A stretch of DNA of 64,000 bases from Aphrophora alni (GCA_963513935.1 OY740767.1:79038060-79102059); one strand, 5' to 3'. Numbered from the stretch's first letter, positions 44,157 through 56,975 are shown. The notes: a model not told the origin generated them from the sequence alone. Numbers and translations are program-made.

Positions 44157-44174
44157 GTCCTATCGACTGCGCCA
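44157..44174 (-). promoter_or_regulatory. tRNA-Ser-type primer-binding site
   Basis: The minus strand reads TGGCGCAGTCGATAGGACC directly after the LTR end ...TAACT (sharing the T). TGGCGCAGTCGRTAGGAT is the tRNA-Ser primer site known from several insect Gypsy/errantivirus elements. This fixes the LTR boundary and shows that the copy is a 5' LTR. Confidence 0.8.
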
Positions 44175-44453
44175 GTTACGTGTCCGGTTGGTCACATTGG
44201 GTTTTTAAAAAACATTTTTATAATTTTAAAAACCCTATTTTTATTATAACAAATTATGTTTCTTTAAATATTATAATAAATATTTCATACAGTTATATTC
44301 CTTAATTTGTTTGGAGACCTTTATTCCGTGATGGTTGAATAGGAACTAAGGATCATACGCTAAGCTAGATGTAATAAAATTAGGCTTACCTTGTGAAACT
44401 ATTCTAACATCAACAATATTTATTAAAACTATGCATTATTTATTTACATAACT
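44174..44453 (-). repeat. Errantivirus-type 5' LTR (280 bp)
   Basis: On the minus strand it begins AGTTATGTAAAT and ends CGTAACT, the AGTTA...TAACT termini usual for errantivirus LTRs, followed by a primer-binding site. The same sequence, in plus orientation, follows the env relic at 52196-52552 and includes GACCAACCGGACACGTA near its end. No gag or pol continues below it, so this is an orphan 5' end. Confidence 0.8.
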
Positions 44454-47400
44454 TATATTTTTTATATATATAGAATAAAATATTTGAATTAAAACGCAGA
44501 TACAATAAGTCTTTATTTTAATTTTTAATTTTTATATTAAATCATAAGTAACAAAAATATATATTAGTTACATAACAACTTGCTTTACAGTAAATAAATA
44601 ATTTTTTTCTTATGTCAAATTATATATTTACGGCTTTTTTTTTAATACACAGGTTTGTGTTAATATGGGTCACTTATCTCCGGAATTACTTGGATTATTA
44701 TTATCAGAGATACGATTTGAATTAATAACACGTATTACGACGTACCTTCATATAACGTATTATACTTTTTTAAGTATTTGCCTCCAATTTAATATTTGCA
44801 ACAATCAAATGATAAATTGGATTTCAGGCGTTAAATTATTTTATTATTTATATGGGCTTTACCATGTAGAAGACCTATGCAAATACTACTATAACTAAAC
44901 ATTTTTGTATTTGAAATTAAAAATATTATTTAAGATAAAACAATTTGTATATATGTATTCTTCTTAAGCGCTATAAATAACTATGAAATGGAGGTGTCAA
45001 GAGGTGAATATTTATCGTTAAAATATAACTACTCTAAATGCCATTGTCTTAAGAGTTTTAATAGTTTATATTTTCTCTTTGCAGTAATGACAGGAGAGGA
45101 AGAAATAAGGTTTCATAACTGATTAAAGGAGCAGACGTTTAAAGTAACCAACACTAATATTTTCAGATATTTATTCCCTTATATCTAAATCATAAAACAC
45201 TAACGTTATTTAATATTTTCCATAAGTCAACCAATTCAAAATAAATATTACATAAATAATAATACAACTTCATCTGTTCCTGAACTCAGTTAGAGACTAC
45301 AAAAATATGATTAGATTTTTTTAGCTTTTGTTTCATCTTTAAATAAGTGAACTTAGTCTCACTTTAAAAATTGTTGCAATTTTAGAGAAATAACATGTAT
45401 TTTTTTGTATTTATGGAAAATAAAACAAAGTGTTCGTACATAAAAAAAAACAATAATAACATTTATAAAACCATGTCCATAATTAACATAAAACCTAATA
45501 TAAAAAATCGTACACAATGAGGAATTTATTTTACTGTGCAGGATAGAAACTCGAAATTGTTGCACACGATCTTCTTCCAGCAATGGCCTCTCAAGTTCTT
45601 TTTGATTTGCACAAATAACCTGTATTTTTGGGTTATTGCACAAATAACCAACGAGGTGGGTTTTTTTAAAGCTCGTCCTAAAACTGCGTTGGACTAAAAT
45701 AACTTAATGGTTTTTTTCAATAGTTCAAGAACTCCAAACCTAGCACTAGTTCAAAGTAGCTTTCTCAACGCTACTTTTATCCTATTTTTAAGAAACAAAA
45801 TCAAGTGTTGTCTTACAACAATATTCGAACAATCCCTTTTAATTAAAACTTTAATTTATATGTTGCCCAGTAACACCAACATGACCGGTATAAATTATGA
45901 AGTTTCAATTTATTTGATATAGAAAATTGTCTATTTTTATTTTATTTTAATTACTATGATATATTTTTACTATAAATGTTTTCCTGTTGAACCATTTCAC
46001 AATTTTTTTTCAAAACTATTTAAAAGATTTGACCGGAAATTTGAGTACCTTTAATTTAAGTTATCTTTTGACAAAGTAACTAAATTTAAACTTTGTAGAA
46101 TTTTATTGTTTTATTATTAACATTTTAGTTATTACTTCTATTTAGATTTTTTATTACACTTTTAGGGACTTTTTCAAAACATAAATTAACATTTTGATAG
46201 GTGCAATATGTATTATAATTGTAAACAAAAATAATTTCGCAATTTAAGTTTTAATACCCTTATTCAATTTTGAACCTATACTAATTTTGTAGAGCTTACT
46301 AATAATTTGAAATGTCAATTATAAATATCATTATACTTAACTAAGTACAGATTTATAAAATTTAGTATAATATTTAAGTATTTTCATATTTTAAAATGAG
46401 AGTATATCATAAAACTAGACGAAGAACAACAAGATTAGATATGAAAAGTTAGGTCTGCTGAAATACAAGGCCATACTACAATGGTTTTTCTATTCTACAT
46501 TCTTTATATTATTTATTTTTTGTACTAAAGATGTGTGACATTACATTTGAAATATGCAATGGCTTGAAATCGATGCAACACACAACATACACCCACACCC
46601 ATCATCCTACAACCTTGCCACACATACACGCAAAGATTGATATTTATATTATTTGTGTTATTAAAGTTAATGTTAAATTAAATTTAAAAGTAAGAAAAGA
46701 TTATAATTTCTTTTAAGTTATAAAAGTGATAAATTGGTTAAAACAACAAACAACTTATTTCAGTTACTAATATTTACTACAGTTCTACCGTAAGACTTCT
46801 ACTTCTATTATACCAGAATTTAAGAAAGTGGCCAGGTATTATACAGGTCTTACAGATTGGAATTTATTATTGTACTGTCATGAAATATAAGTTATTTCTA
46901 CGAGCGCAAAGTTTAGAAAATGAAAACATACTACTGCAATTTCATGAATTGGCCTTTATTATTCACAATAATACCGTCATGTGAAATAACTAGATTGTTT
47001 TCCCCTTGCAATGTATTAAATAGTTATTACTGTAGAAAGTAGAAATAGTACATTGCAAAAGTTTTAACTGTCATTGGATTTGTATTCGAATATATGCAAT
47101 CGCCTTTTTTTTAAATATTGTATGTATCACTTTATTTTGAAAGAATAATTTTGTAAATAAATAATCTTATAATTCCTAAACGATTCCGCGAAAATAAGAT
47201 ATGGTGGCGAATTCTCATGGAGCATTATTAAAATATGAAGAAAAGCTGTTAATATCTGAGTTACATAAAATAATGATAAATTTGCAACTTACTTTATTTC
47301 AGATTATTCCTCTTTAAGGACTATATACTTAACATTAGCTATACAATGTATATTTGCAGATGAGTTTAAAGGAGTCTGGATAATATTGAACCAAATCCAA

Positions 47401-48759
47401 ATTAAGCTAGAATGTTTACTTAAGAACAACGAAAAAAATAAACAAAAAATCAAACGAAGTTTGTGAGTAGATAATAATACAATATATGACCTATATATTT
47501 TACACAACTTGAAATTTAACAGTTACTTTCTTGTGACTTAATGAAAATAAATCATCTCTGTCATCATAGCCTACACAAAAAAAATAGCATACAGAATCCT
47601 AGTAATTGAATACATTAACAGTGTAAAGGTCGGAAGAGTACAAGATTTGGTTATTAGGATAGGAAAGACAAAAGAAAGTGGCCTAAAACAAAACTAGTTG
47701 AAGAATCGTGTAGATTCAGCTAAGTTACTGTACTTCGAGATTAACATATCCGTACTCAACATAAGTGAGCCAGTTAGGGGTGAATTTATATTACCATCAA
47801 AACAGTTTAGACATCTACGTTTCCAATATTGACGAATATTCATCTCTCAAATACCTGATCTTCTACTTTATATATATTGAGTTTATTCTAGCGTTCCTCT
47901 TCACATCATAAATGGACCTGGGACAAATTAATTGAATTGATTACCCCATCTATCTAGAAATCATTATGAAAATGAATACTGTTCTTTTTTAAATATAAGT
48001 AACATGTAGTGAGACTTTAACACAAATGTAAATATACATGTCACAATTTTGACAAAGTTTAGATGATTCATTTTTAATATAAATTATTACTAAATATGTT
48101 ATAATCAACCAAAATTAACTTTACGATTTGCAAGTTATATCAGTACTCTAGGTTTTGCAATCTTTTCAATCATGATAAATTTATCGTCTCGAAATAGTTA
48201 TGTAATTGGGCTGTATCATTTATTGAAGAATTCATGTTTCTTTGCTTTTTTGTCTGTAATTTTGTAATGTAAGAATTTGTTAAGAAATTAATATTATGAC
48301 AGAATTTTTTTTTCCACATATGTTATAAAAAATTCTAAGAACGCATACAAATAAATTTAACTTTGAAAAATTATGTAATAGTTTGAAAAAATAATTATAG
48401 TTAGTATATTAACAAATAAATTTATATACAATTTATATAGATATATTGGTTAAACTATTATGCCATTCTGGGTTTTTTCTTATACCATCTTCATTTAATT
48501 ATTTCCGATTATTTCCATATCAAATACCTTAGACTACTAGGAACACTAATACAAAGTTCCAGTACTACTCGCAGAAGATAGTTTTGATAATGAAATTAAC
48601 ATGAAACTCGTCAACCGGTGGCATTAGGTGGAAATTACGGAATACAGTATAATGTGCCATTATACTTCTACCAGAAATATAATACATTTTTAAAAAATAG
48701 ATTGGGAATACCGTAAACTGTAAGTAAAGATCCGGGCACTTTAGGACAAAAGTGGTGGG
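44454..48759. other. AT-rich noncoding DNA
   Basis: No gene recognised. GCACAAATAACC occurs in short repeats near 45610-45650. A CA-rich stretch lies near 46577-46630. Confidence 0.5.
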
Positions 48760-48950
48760 GGTAACCTCTTGACTTAAGCCCCGCCCTTAAACCCTCCCCT
48801 CGGCCTATGCCCCTCCCCCATGCCCCTCCCTAGCCCCACCCCATGCCCCTCCCCATGTCCCTCCCATGCCCCACCCTTGCCCCCTCCCCATACCCTACCC
48901 TTGCTCCCTCCGTTTACCCCCTCCCCATACCCCCTCCTCAACCGCCAATT
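48760..48950. repeat. C-rich minisatellite (G-rich minus strand)
   Basis: The plus strand is a degenerate array of ATGCCCCTCCCC-like units of roughly 10-16 bases. The minus strand therefore has many runs of three to five G separated by short loops, a strong G-quadruplex pattern. It stands out sharply from the AT-rich surroundings. Confidence 0.9.
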
Positions 48951-49018
48951 TTGACGCCCATTTGTGACTTATTTTGCTGCATTTTGTTGCTCTGCTACCG
49001 TTGTTGTCGTCACACTCG

Positions 49019-49112
49019 TGACGTCAGACACTTTAATATATATAGTAATATATAGTAATATATAGTGATTGGGTCCTGACGTCACATATACACATTGACG
49101 ATAGTGACGTCA
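49019..49112. promoter_or_regulatory. Cluster of three CRE palindromes
   Basis: Perfect TGACGTCA sites lie at 49019-49026, 49077-49084 and 49105-49112. The first and third share the longer context GTGACGTCAGAC, suggesting a short duplication. TGACGTCA is the CREB/ATF binding palindrome. Function here is inference; the cluster lies just upstream of the pol remnant. Confidence 0.55.
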
Positions 49113-50520
49113 GACCGGGGGAAGGCGAACACACGGAACGATCAACTCATCTACACTCAAGTAGATATACCAATCTCTGATGAACCTGTAAACTTTGGGA
49201 AAAACCAAATATTCTATATCTCTACTAAATTATCAACCAAAACACGTAGAGATAATAAAATAATTTGGGACTTTAAAAATGCGTCAAATAGTTGAAATAT
49301 CCGAAAATAATTTGGACGATGATATTATTAATTTTGTAAAATCATATTTGGTACCACAATTAAAATATAGTCTTTATTTTGAAAGCGACTTTTATGAGAA
49401 ATTTGTAACATCCGTAGCGAAAAACTTTAAAAAATCAGAACTTAATAGTTAAATGCAATACCAAATTACTAGATGTAACTTGCGAAGAAGAAATTCTAGA
49501 AATAATAGACGCTTATCACGTTAGCAAAACCAATCATCGTGATATAAACGAAACATAAGATACAAATCAATCGCACATACTATTGGCCTTAGATAGAAGG
49601 ACATGTACAAAATTTCTTCAACCAATGTGAAATATGCCTAAAAACAAAATACGATGGGTTACCCATTAATTTATAAATGAATTTCTAAATTGACTCTTAC
49701 TCCAAAAAAAACGTTACAAATAATTCACATTGATAGCATAACACTAGAGAAGAATCGCTTTCTAAGCATAGTAGAGAGTTTCTCGCGCTATGGACAAATG
49801 TATAGCGTGGGAGGAGTACAAACAACAGAAGTTGCAGATGTGCTATTAAATTACTTTGGACACTATGGTGTGCCTGAAACTATTGTATCGGATAACGGAA
49901 CGGAATTTAATAATAGAATAGTAAAAGAAATATTTTTATTACACAAAATTAAGATACACTTTATAAGCACACAAAATCACCAATCAAACGGATTGTGTGA
50001 AAGATTCCATTCCACGATGATAGAATACATACGACTCTTAAATAATCAGACTGAGTTCAAGCAGGATAACATAATGAAGAAAGTAAAATATACGAAATTG
50101 CATATAATAATAGCATACATTCGGTTATTAAGCTAACGCCGTGTGAAGTACTTTTCGGACACATAAACTCCAACAACTTGTTAGATTTAGATATAGAAAA
50201 TCAATTCGCAAATGACTACGTTACAAAAAAAACAAAATTATTATATGAGAATATTAGAGACACGAATGAAAAATTTAAAGAAAAAATTGTAGCTAAAAGG
50301 AACGTCACCCCCGGAATCCGGAATCACCCCCGGATATCCCACCAGAAGTCTATTTGAAGACAGTACAGAAACAAGGCAAAACAAAGAACAAATATACCGA
50401 AAAAGAAATATCTTCAGTAAATAAGGAAAGAAAGACTGGGTAGAATTAAGCCCAGACACCACAATACCAAAGATAAAATACACTTGTCAAAAATTAAGAG
50501 ACCTAGGAAGATAAGAAAAG
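49095..50520 (+). pseudogene. Errantivirus pol remnant (end of RNase H region and integrase)
   Basis: Starts with a segment containing TQVDIPISDEPVNFGKNQIF (about 49158-49220), typical of the linker before the integrase in insect errantiviruses. A broken zinc-finger region follows (about 49500-49650). The open stretch 49690-50136 is the rve core: IIHIDSI and the following region hold the first Asp, SDNGTEF the second, and HQSNGLCERFHSTM the catalytic Glu. After a frameshift near 50100 comes a KLTPCELLFGH segment and the integrase C-terminus to about 50510. Reverse transcriptase, protease and gag are absent. Several stops and frameshifts make it inactive. Confidence 0.8.
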
Positions 50521-50545
50521 AAATAATTACTCAAAATCCTTTTCC

Positions 50546-52204
50546 ATGTCCCTTCTGTTCGTCTTCGGCACAGCCAGCGATCCAGCCGACACCAGGAATA
50601 ACACCAACAGCGTTGGAATAATCCCGATACACCTTGGACCAGTCAAACTAGAATCCTCCTACAACACCTTTGTGCACTACTTTAGTTTAAGAAATCTTGT
50701 TAACCATTTAAATGATATTGATTCCTATTATTATGATGTGTTAAAAAACATTAAGAATAACTGCAGTAATTAATTGTAACGGTAGCTTAAGTGGAAATAA
50801 TGAATTTGTAACAGAAAATGGAGGTAAGATTAGAGATATTGTCAACTATTTTAGACAATCATGTTAATCATAGTAGACAAATTATACATGAAAAGATAGA
50901 AATTGTACTGGTAGGGTAGAACGGTGATACACGAATGAAAAGAGATCTTATAGATGGATTAGGATCTGTTATAAAATCCATAACTGGTAATTTTAGATGC
51001 ATATGATGGTAAGAAATATGACAAAATTATTAATGATATTGAAAATAAGCAATCTAATATAATTTTTCAACTTGAGTCGCAGTACTCTATTAATAATAAT
51101 ATCATGGTAGAATTTAATAAAACTTTTAATATCATTAATAAAAACTTCATAGAATTAAAAAATAAGTTAGAAATTGTAAATTATAGGATAAACGATTTTA
51201 TTGAATTGGAAAAACTAAGAAGTATTCTGAATCAATTGAACATTTTATATAATATGATACTTCAAGTAGTCATAGATTTGGAAAACTCCTTAACTTTTTG
51301 TAAACTGGGTGTTGTACATCCTAGTGTTATCTCAATGCAAGAACTGTATCACGAGATAATTAAAGTCTATGAGTTTTACAATGAAAGATTACCCTTGGAA
51401 CCTAAAACAGGAAATATGTGGGAATTAGAAAACTTAATTAAAGTTAATTGTAAGATAGATTCGGAAAATATTGTATACTTTATAAATTTGCCTATTGTGG
51501 AAAAAGCTAATTTTAGTTTGTATAAATTGCATTCAATACCCACGAAATATGAAACCAGATATGTAACCATAACACTAAATGTTAAGTTCATGTTAGTATC
51601 TAATTCCGTAATTTTAGGCTTAGATAATAATTGTAATAGTAAAACAAACTCCAAATACTTTTGCTCATTTGACAATGTATCCCATCAAAAAATATAATGT
51701 GAAACTTCCATCATCCAACATGAATAACTGGATCCCAGAAATTAACCAATACCTGTCGACTTTCCCCAATACGGAGACTTTAGAGATTACCGGTGAAAAG
51801 GCAACTACAATCATTACCCTCCAAGATATATTCCTAATAAAAACTAATTCTGATTCTGTTTTGTATAATAACAGGATGCTCACTCACACTGCAAAGACAA
51901 CCGGAGGTCATCCCATATTTATGGACACCTCCAACTTTGACCTGAAGATGGACAGCAGCCCTGAGTTTTCAATCATGGTTAAGCGACTGGAATTGGACTA
52001 GATTAATGTAGAAACCATTTCTAAAGATGTTAATCAAAAGATGGCAATAACCCACTATATCAGTGTATGGACTATCGCCCTGTATGGCGCATCATTCAGC
52101 GGGTTGCTATACCTAGCATTCATCAATCTGGCAAAGAAAACTCCGAGGGAAGCAGAAACTTCTCCACCCTCCGAAGTTTTATTTAGGGATGGAGGAGTTA
52201 TGTA
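50546..52204 (+). pseudogene. Errantivirus envelope glycoprotein relic
   Basis: The most complete part of the element. The surface subunit begins at 50546 with a hydrophobic start and a conserved-looking GPVKLESSYNTFVHYF block, then loses frame after 50771. A furin-type RMKR site (about 50951) precedes a fusion-peptide-like LIDGLGSVIKSITGNF; a frameshift follows near 51003. The transmembrane subunit continues through 51104-51697 (helical, heptad-like) and, after another frameshift near 51680, through 51999, where there is an in-frame TAG. A C-terminal membrane helix is encoded at about 52060-52130, with a short tail ending at 52204, overlapping the LTR. The cleavage site and fusion peptide resemble baculovirus F-like Env proteins of errantiviruses. 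It is not functional. Confidence 0.75.
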
Positions 52205-52453
52205 AATAAATAATGCATAGTTTGAATAAATAATGTTGATGTTAGAATAGTTTAGCAATGTAAGCATAATAATATTATTGTATTATTGTAAGCATAATTT
52301 TATTACATCTAGCTTAGCGTATGATCCTCAGTTCCTATACAACCAGCACGGAAGAAAGGTCTCCATACAAGTTAAGGAATATAACTGTATGAAATATTTA
52401 TTATAATATTTAAAGGAAATTATTTGTTATAATAAAAAAAGGGTTTTTAGAAT

Positions 52454-52527
<74 letters not shown>

Positions 52528-52552
52528 CCCAAAGTGACCAACCGGACACGTA
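52196..52552 (+). repeat. Errantivirus-type 3' LTR
   Basis: Begins AGTTATGTAAAT directly after the purine-rich AGGGATGGAGG, which acts as polypurine tract. It aligns with the inverse of 44174-44453, including TTTTATTACATCTAGCTTAG and CCGGACACGTA. It is longer because of a TA run at 52457-52524. The last bases (TAACT in the other copy) are replaced by TATATAT, so the 3' edge is approximate. Confidence 0.75.
52457..52524. repeat. (AT)n microsatellite inside the LTR
   Basis: An uninterrupted run replacing or expanding a T/A-rich part of the LTR. Confidence 0.95.
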
Positions 52553-53440
52553 TATATTATGGGGAACATTTAATTTACAGTTTCAGTCAGTAAATGAATA
52601 TATATCTACAACTGTTATTATAAATTTTCATTTTTGCAATAGCTACTTGGCAAATCATTATGCTGATTAATCATACAAAATACTAATAAATAGTGTTTTA
52701 AAATAACAAGGATGTGACGAAATACCAATTTGCTATGGTTAAATGTATTATACGATGCATAATGAATGCAGGAAGTTATAAGGCAACTTGTGTAGCATCT
52801 GGCTCGACATTAGAAATTCTATACGGCATGCTGTAAATAATATGTAAAGTCTTGAATAAATTTCCTTTCCGATATTCTAGTGAAGAGAAAATGGTTTGTT
52901 GTTATTTTTGTAAAACAAAATTATATATTCACAGCCTTTTCAGTTTTATAGTAAATAAATGTAATATTTTTATTTGTGCAACTAGATTTTAATAACCACT
53001 ATTTATAGTTTTGATAAATAAAGGAACTGAATGGTGCAATGTGTACAAGAAGATGGTATTGTAAATTTACTATCATGGTGTTTTTTAATTTGGACATAAA
53101 CGTTTGTAACAAATATTAGAGTAACGGAGGATATAATTTCTAAAATTCCATACATTTTACCTCTATGTATGTGACTGTATTTACTAGTTGTATTCATATT
53201 TTGTTACAAAGAAGTCTTAAGTATGAACATAAATCCTTTTGCTTTCATTGCAGTTCATAGAAATCCCTTTTAGAACTTGGGAAAGGAAAATAAATTACAT
53301 TAAAAATTATTTATCTCTTTATTACGTCACTTGTCTTACTTTAAATCTCAGCTTATGGATTTTCGTGTAATGGTTGTGATAGGGAATATTATTGATGGAA
53401 GATTTGACTTTCTCCAGGTACTTGATCCTAAATGATACAC
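52553..53440. other. AT-rich noncoding DNA
   Basis: Nothing recognised. Confidence 0.5.
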
Positions 53441-53754
53441 TATGTTATTATTCAATATAGAATACAAACCATGGTAAAAGCTTTTCATTTTGTATTCCAA
53501 CTTTGTGAGTTGAGGAATTTTTTGCCCCTTCTAATGTGGTTGTACAATTATTTGTATTATATGTAAAATATACGTCATTATAGGATTTTGGCTGGGGCTA
53601 ATACAATTTGAAAAATAGTGTTTTATTTATTAAATAAGTTTTCAAAAAAATTGTACATCCACATTCCAAGAGGCAAACAATTCCCCGTCACACAGTTAGA
53701 ATAAAAAATGAAAAGCTTTTACCATGGTCAGTATTCTAAATTGAATAATAGCAT
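53441..53754. repeat. Imperfect foldback (MITE-like hairpin)
   Basis: Arms at 53441-53549 and 53649-53754 are reverse complements with scattered mismatches (most positions agree). Both hold ACCATGGTAAAAGCTTTTCA and the AATGTGG(T/A)TGTACAATT inner edge. The loop is about 100 bp. There is no ORF. It fits a miniature inverted-repeat element or a hairpin RNA locus; I see no clear target duplication. Confidence 0.85.
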
Positions 53755-54488
53755 GAATGTTTAGAGTGTGGAATGTGAACTGAGTCACTGAAGCGTGAGA
53801 TGATTGCAATACAATTAGTTTCAAGGCTTTTCTGATGATCGTTTAAATTGAAATAGTTCCTGTTACATGTACAACTGCGTTAACAATTTAACTCGATACG
53901 AAAAGCAGATAACATTAAAATAAAACTATGCTTTGTAAATTTCCTGGTTTGTTCCATTTTCCTCATATACAGCAAACAAACTAGTATGTGTGCTTTGCTG
54001 TGATACATAGAATTGTATAAAGTTTATGTAAGGTCAAACACAAGTTTTCTACATTTGAACTCACATACTTTGGGAAATAAATTATTAATAATTCATTATG
54101 ATATTTCAATGTGCAATATCCATTAATAATTCAATTAAAAACATATATAAGTATATATAAGTTACGTTCTCTGTCCAAAACAATAGGTTTTAAAAAAAAA
54201 ACTTTTATATTTTTAAACCTGTTTATTTATTATAACTAATAACATATGCACTGAAATTATAATAATAAAAGGTTTTCGGATACAATTGATTTGCATTCAA
54301 TGTATACGAAGTGAGAAGCTTAACTAGTTAATAAGTTAAAATTATAATAATTAAATTCTCATATCCACTGAGAAGAACCGTTTTGTTTGAAAGTATGCTA
54401 CACACTAACTTAACTAGGCTCTGTACAATAGAAAAGATGAATTAGCTTAAAAACTACTGTGATCGTCATTTAAACTACACACTATACA
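53755..54488. other. AT-rich noncoding DNA
   Basis: Nothing recognised. Confidence 0.45.
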
Positions 54489-54504
54489 TTATTAATTTAC
54501 ATAA

Positions 54505-54505
<1 letters not shown>
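54489..54505 (-). repeat. Possible third errantivirus LTR start
   Basis: The minus strand reads AGTTATGTAAATTAATAATG, close to the first bases of the LTRs at 44453 and 52196, and like them it borders a TATA-rich sequence. Similarity fades within about 25 bases, so this may be a diverged LTR or chance. Confidence 0.25.
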
Positions 54506-54506
<1 letters not shown>

Positions 54507-54550
<44 letters not shown>

Positions 54551-54568
54551 TGTGTGCGTGTGCGCACG

Positions 54569-54599
<31 letters not shown>

Positions 54600-54600
54600 T
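54507..54600. repeat. (TA)n then (TG)n compound microsatellite
   Basis: TA run followed by an interrupted TG run that ends at TTGCAACGCACC. The same TG-TTGC(A/C)ACGC arrangement recurs at 57021. Confidence 0.95.
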
Positions 54601-56973
54601 GCAACGCACCCCCCCGCAGCCAGACTCACTGGGACGTACCACGTCGCAAGACCCTACCCAGACTACAAAACACGTAGAGACTGATTCTTTCGCAGTTTAT
54701 AGTTTCGATAAGGCTCTTATTTCTTATGTCACACAAGAATAATTTAATTTAATCAACTTATGCTAACACATGAAAATTTTACTATATTAATATATTCACT
54801 TCTTATACTATCTTACCTTTCTTAAAACTCCAGACTCTTTTTCAAAGGGTGTGCCCTTTGGAGCTAATTAATTCATTAAAACAAAATTTGCTCTTTTTTG
54901 AATTTAACTTTTTACTGGTGAGCACTTACTTCTTTTTCTTTCTAATTTAATGAGTTTCTTTGAATAGGTTAGTTTCAATTAAAATATTAGACAGTGAAAT
55001 TTAACAAATTTATTGAAAAGTCTACAATTTAATTTTTACTGTAAGAAACAATGGATTTCTTTCATTCAAATCACTTACAACAATTAATGTCGCCTTTTCT
55101 GACAATTTATATTAAATTCTTCTTTCTCAAACAAATTGAAAATTTTCTATACTAAACAATTCTAACATTAACTAAATCTAACAAATTATATCCTTATTCC
55201 AATACATATATTTATGAATCCTATTATTTATCTGTTTCCAATCTGTTACTTGATTGATTTATTATTTGACTAGAATTCTATTTTATTTTATATCTCTTTA
55301 TTTGAATGACTTTAAAATTGACTTTATTTTGACTTTACTTTGTCTTTAAAATGTTATTAGTTAACTTTATTGAGTTTAATAATTTTGGACGTAATTCAAG
55401 TTTATTAAAAAAAAATTTTATTTATTAAAAAAGCTTGATTTATGCAGTACCTTGTTTTTGTGAAGTGCACAAGTCCGCTCGTCCTGATCCTGAAAATGTT
55501 AGTGGATCTTGGAGATGGTTTCTTAGAGTTGTCTAGAATATCCCGAAGTCCAGTTCTCGATGTATCTGCTGATGACGACAAGTTCTAGAAGAATGTTTGC
55601 CGGAGTCCGTAGTGAAGATCTCTTATACTAAGCTGTTGTAGGATGTCACGTTGTCTCCTGCAAGGCCGATCCTTTCTGTGGGCACCGTTATTAACCTGGC
55701 GAAGTACTGAACGTTGACAATATATTTTCACGACGATTTCCTGTTCAGTCTTAAGTAAAGTTGGTGATCTTTCCTGGAGCTGCTACTGGATGAACTTTCC
55801 TGGAGCTGCTACTAAACGAGACTGTCGAATTAACTTGAAGAAAGTTAACTCGTCGAAGCTTAGGCCTTTCAGTGTGGCCAACCTTCATTGATTTTTGTTA
55901 CTGTTTTATTTCCCGATTTAATTAAATTTATTTATTTATTTGCACTACGATGAACTCTCCTTGGCTTATTCTTCCATTGTTTGTCTAATTTTTCCATTTT
56001 GAATTATCTATTTCTATTATTATTAGTTGTTATTAGTTTAATTGCTTATGGTGGATTTGTGTTAGGGTTGGTATATTTCCCTCTCGTGCGTCGACTGCCT
56101 GCCGTGCGCGCGACCTTCAACACACGTTGATTCCTGAAAATCATAAGTTTTTGCTTGCGAATTCTTCTTTTCTTCATATACTCCGCTCGCTTCGCTCGAT
56201 CTTCTTCTGGGTGATTTCATTTTGAAGCCCTTCTCTTCCTGATGATTTTCCATCTTCATTTGCAGCGATACGACGTATATTTTTTCTTTTATGGGGATTT
56301 GAAAATTTCGTAGTTTTTCTAAATTTAGTTTTTCCAATTTTTGGAAATTTTTGAAATCTTCTTTTTGTAAGTTGTTCCTCTGATGCTGAAAGTCCCAAAA
56401 CTGCTTTCCTCTTCTTTCTCGCTTCTGGGTTTCACAAATTACGGCACTTTCTGCATGTTTGGTTATTTATTATTTTATTACTTTATGGTCTTTTATTAAA
56501 TTTTGATTTCGAGTCTTATTTATTACTAGTTTATATTATGGTTATGTACTGTTATTATTAGATTTTAGAATTTATTAATTTTAGGGGTTTTTTATGTTTT
56601 ATGACGTTTTATTATGGCTATACCTTTTTTATTTTTAATCTGACGAGTTTATTATCTTATTATTTATTATTAGGTTTTTCTAGCTCTACACGATTATATC
56701 ATTTTATTTTTAGTTTTCGGATTTTGATTTTACTGCATAGGACTATATATATGGACGTATTCCTGTTCAAACCGGAAAGCTAGATTATTTCTTGTCCAAG
56801 CGCGTGACCTTGGCTTGGTCAACCTACATATTCCCTTTAACTTTACATGTGTTTTATTGAAATTTAGAAATATTTTTGTCATTTCTACATTTATTACTGG
56901 ATTTAATTGAAATTTTGGAATTTGGCTATTTTCCAAAAATGCTCCTTGCAGACGGTTCAATTAAACCGTTGCA

Positions 56974-56975
<2 letters not shown>
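54601..56975 (-). repeat. LTR-like block B (about 2.4 kb)
   Basis: Geneless block. On the minus strand it begins TTTGCAACGGTTTAATTG (from about 56975) and ends near 54601 in GTGCGTTGCAACACAC. Compared with block A (57367-59861) it has a similar start (TTGCRACGGTTT), a similar end and a CTCC-AAAGG-type motif at a similar distance from the end, but the middle is hard to align by eye. It includes a duplicated TTTCCTGGAGCTGCTACT near 55771 and 55794. Best read as a diverged long LTR of the same broad family; small ORFs within it are not recognised. Confidence 0.35.

Noticed and set aside
44174..52552. Terminal inverted repeats of an 8.4-kb DNA virus-like transposon (Maverick/Polinton)
   Set aside because: The inverted repeats are errantivirus LTRs with AGTTA...TAACT ends and a tRNA-Ser primer site. 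The integrase is Gypsy-type, and no polymerase B, ATPase or capsid genes lie between them.
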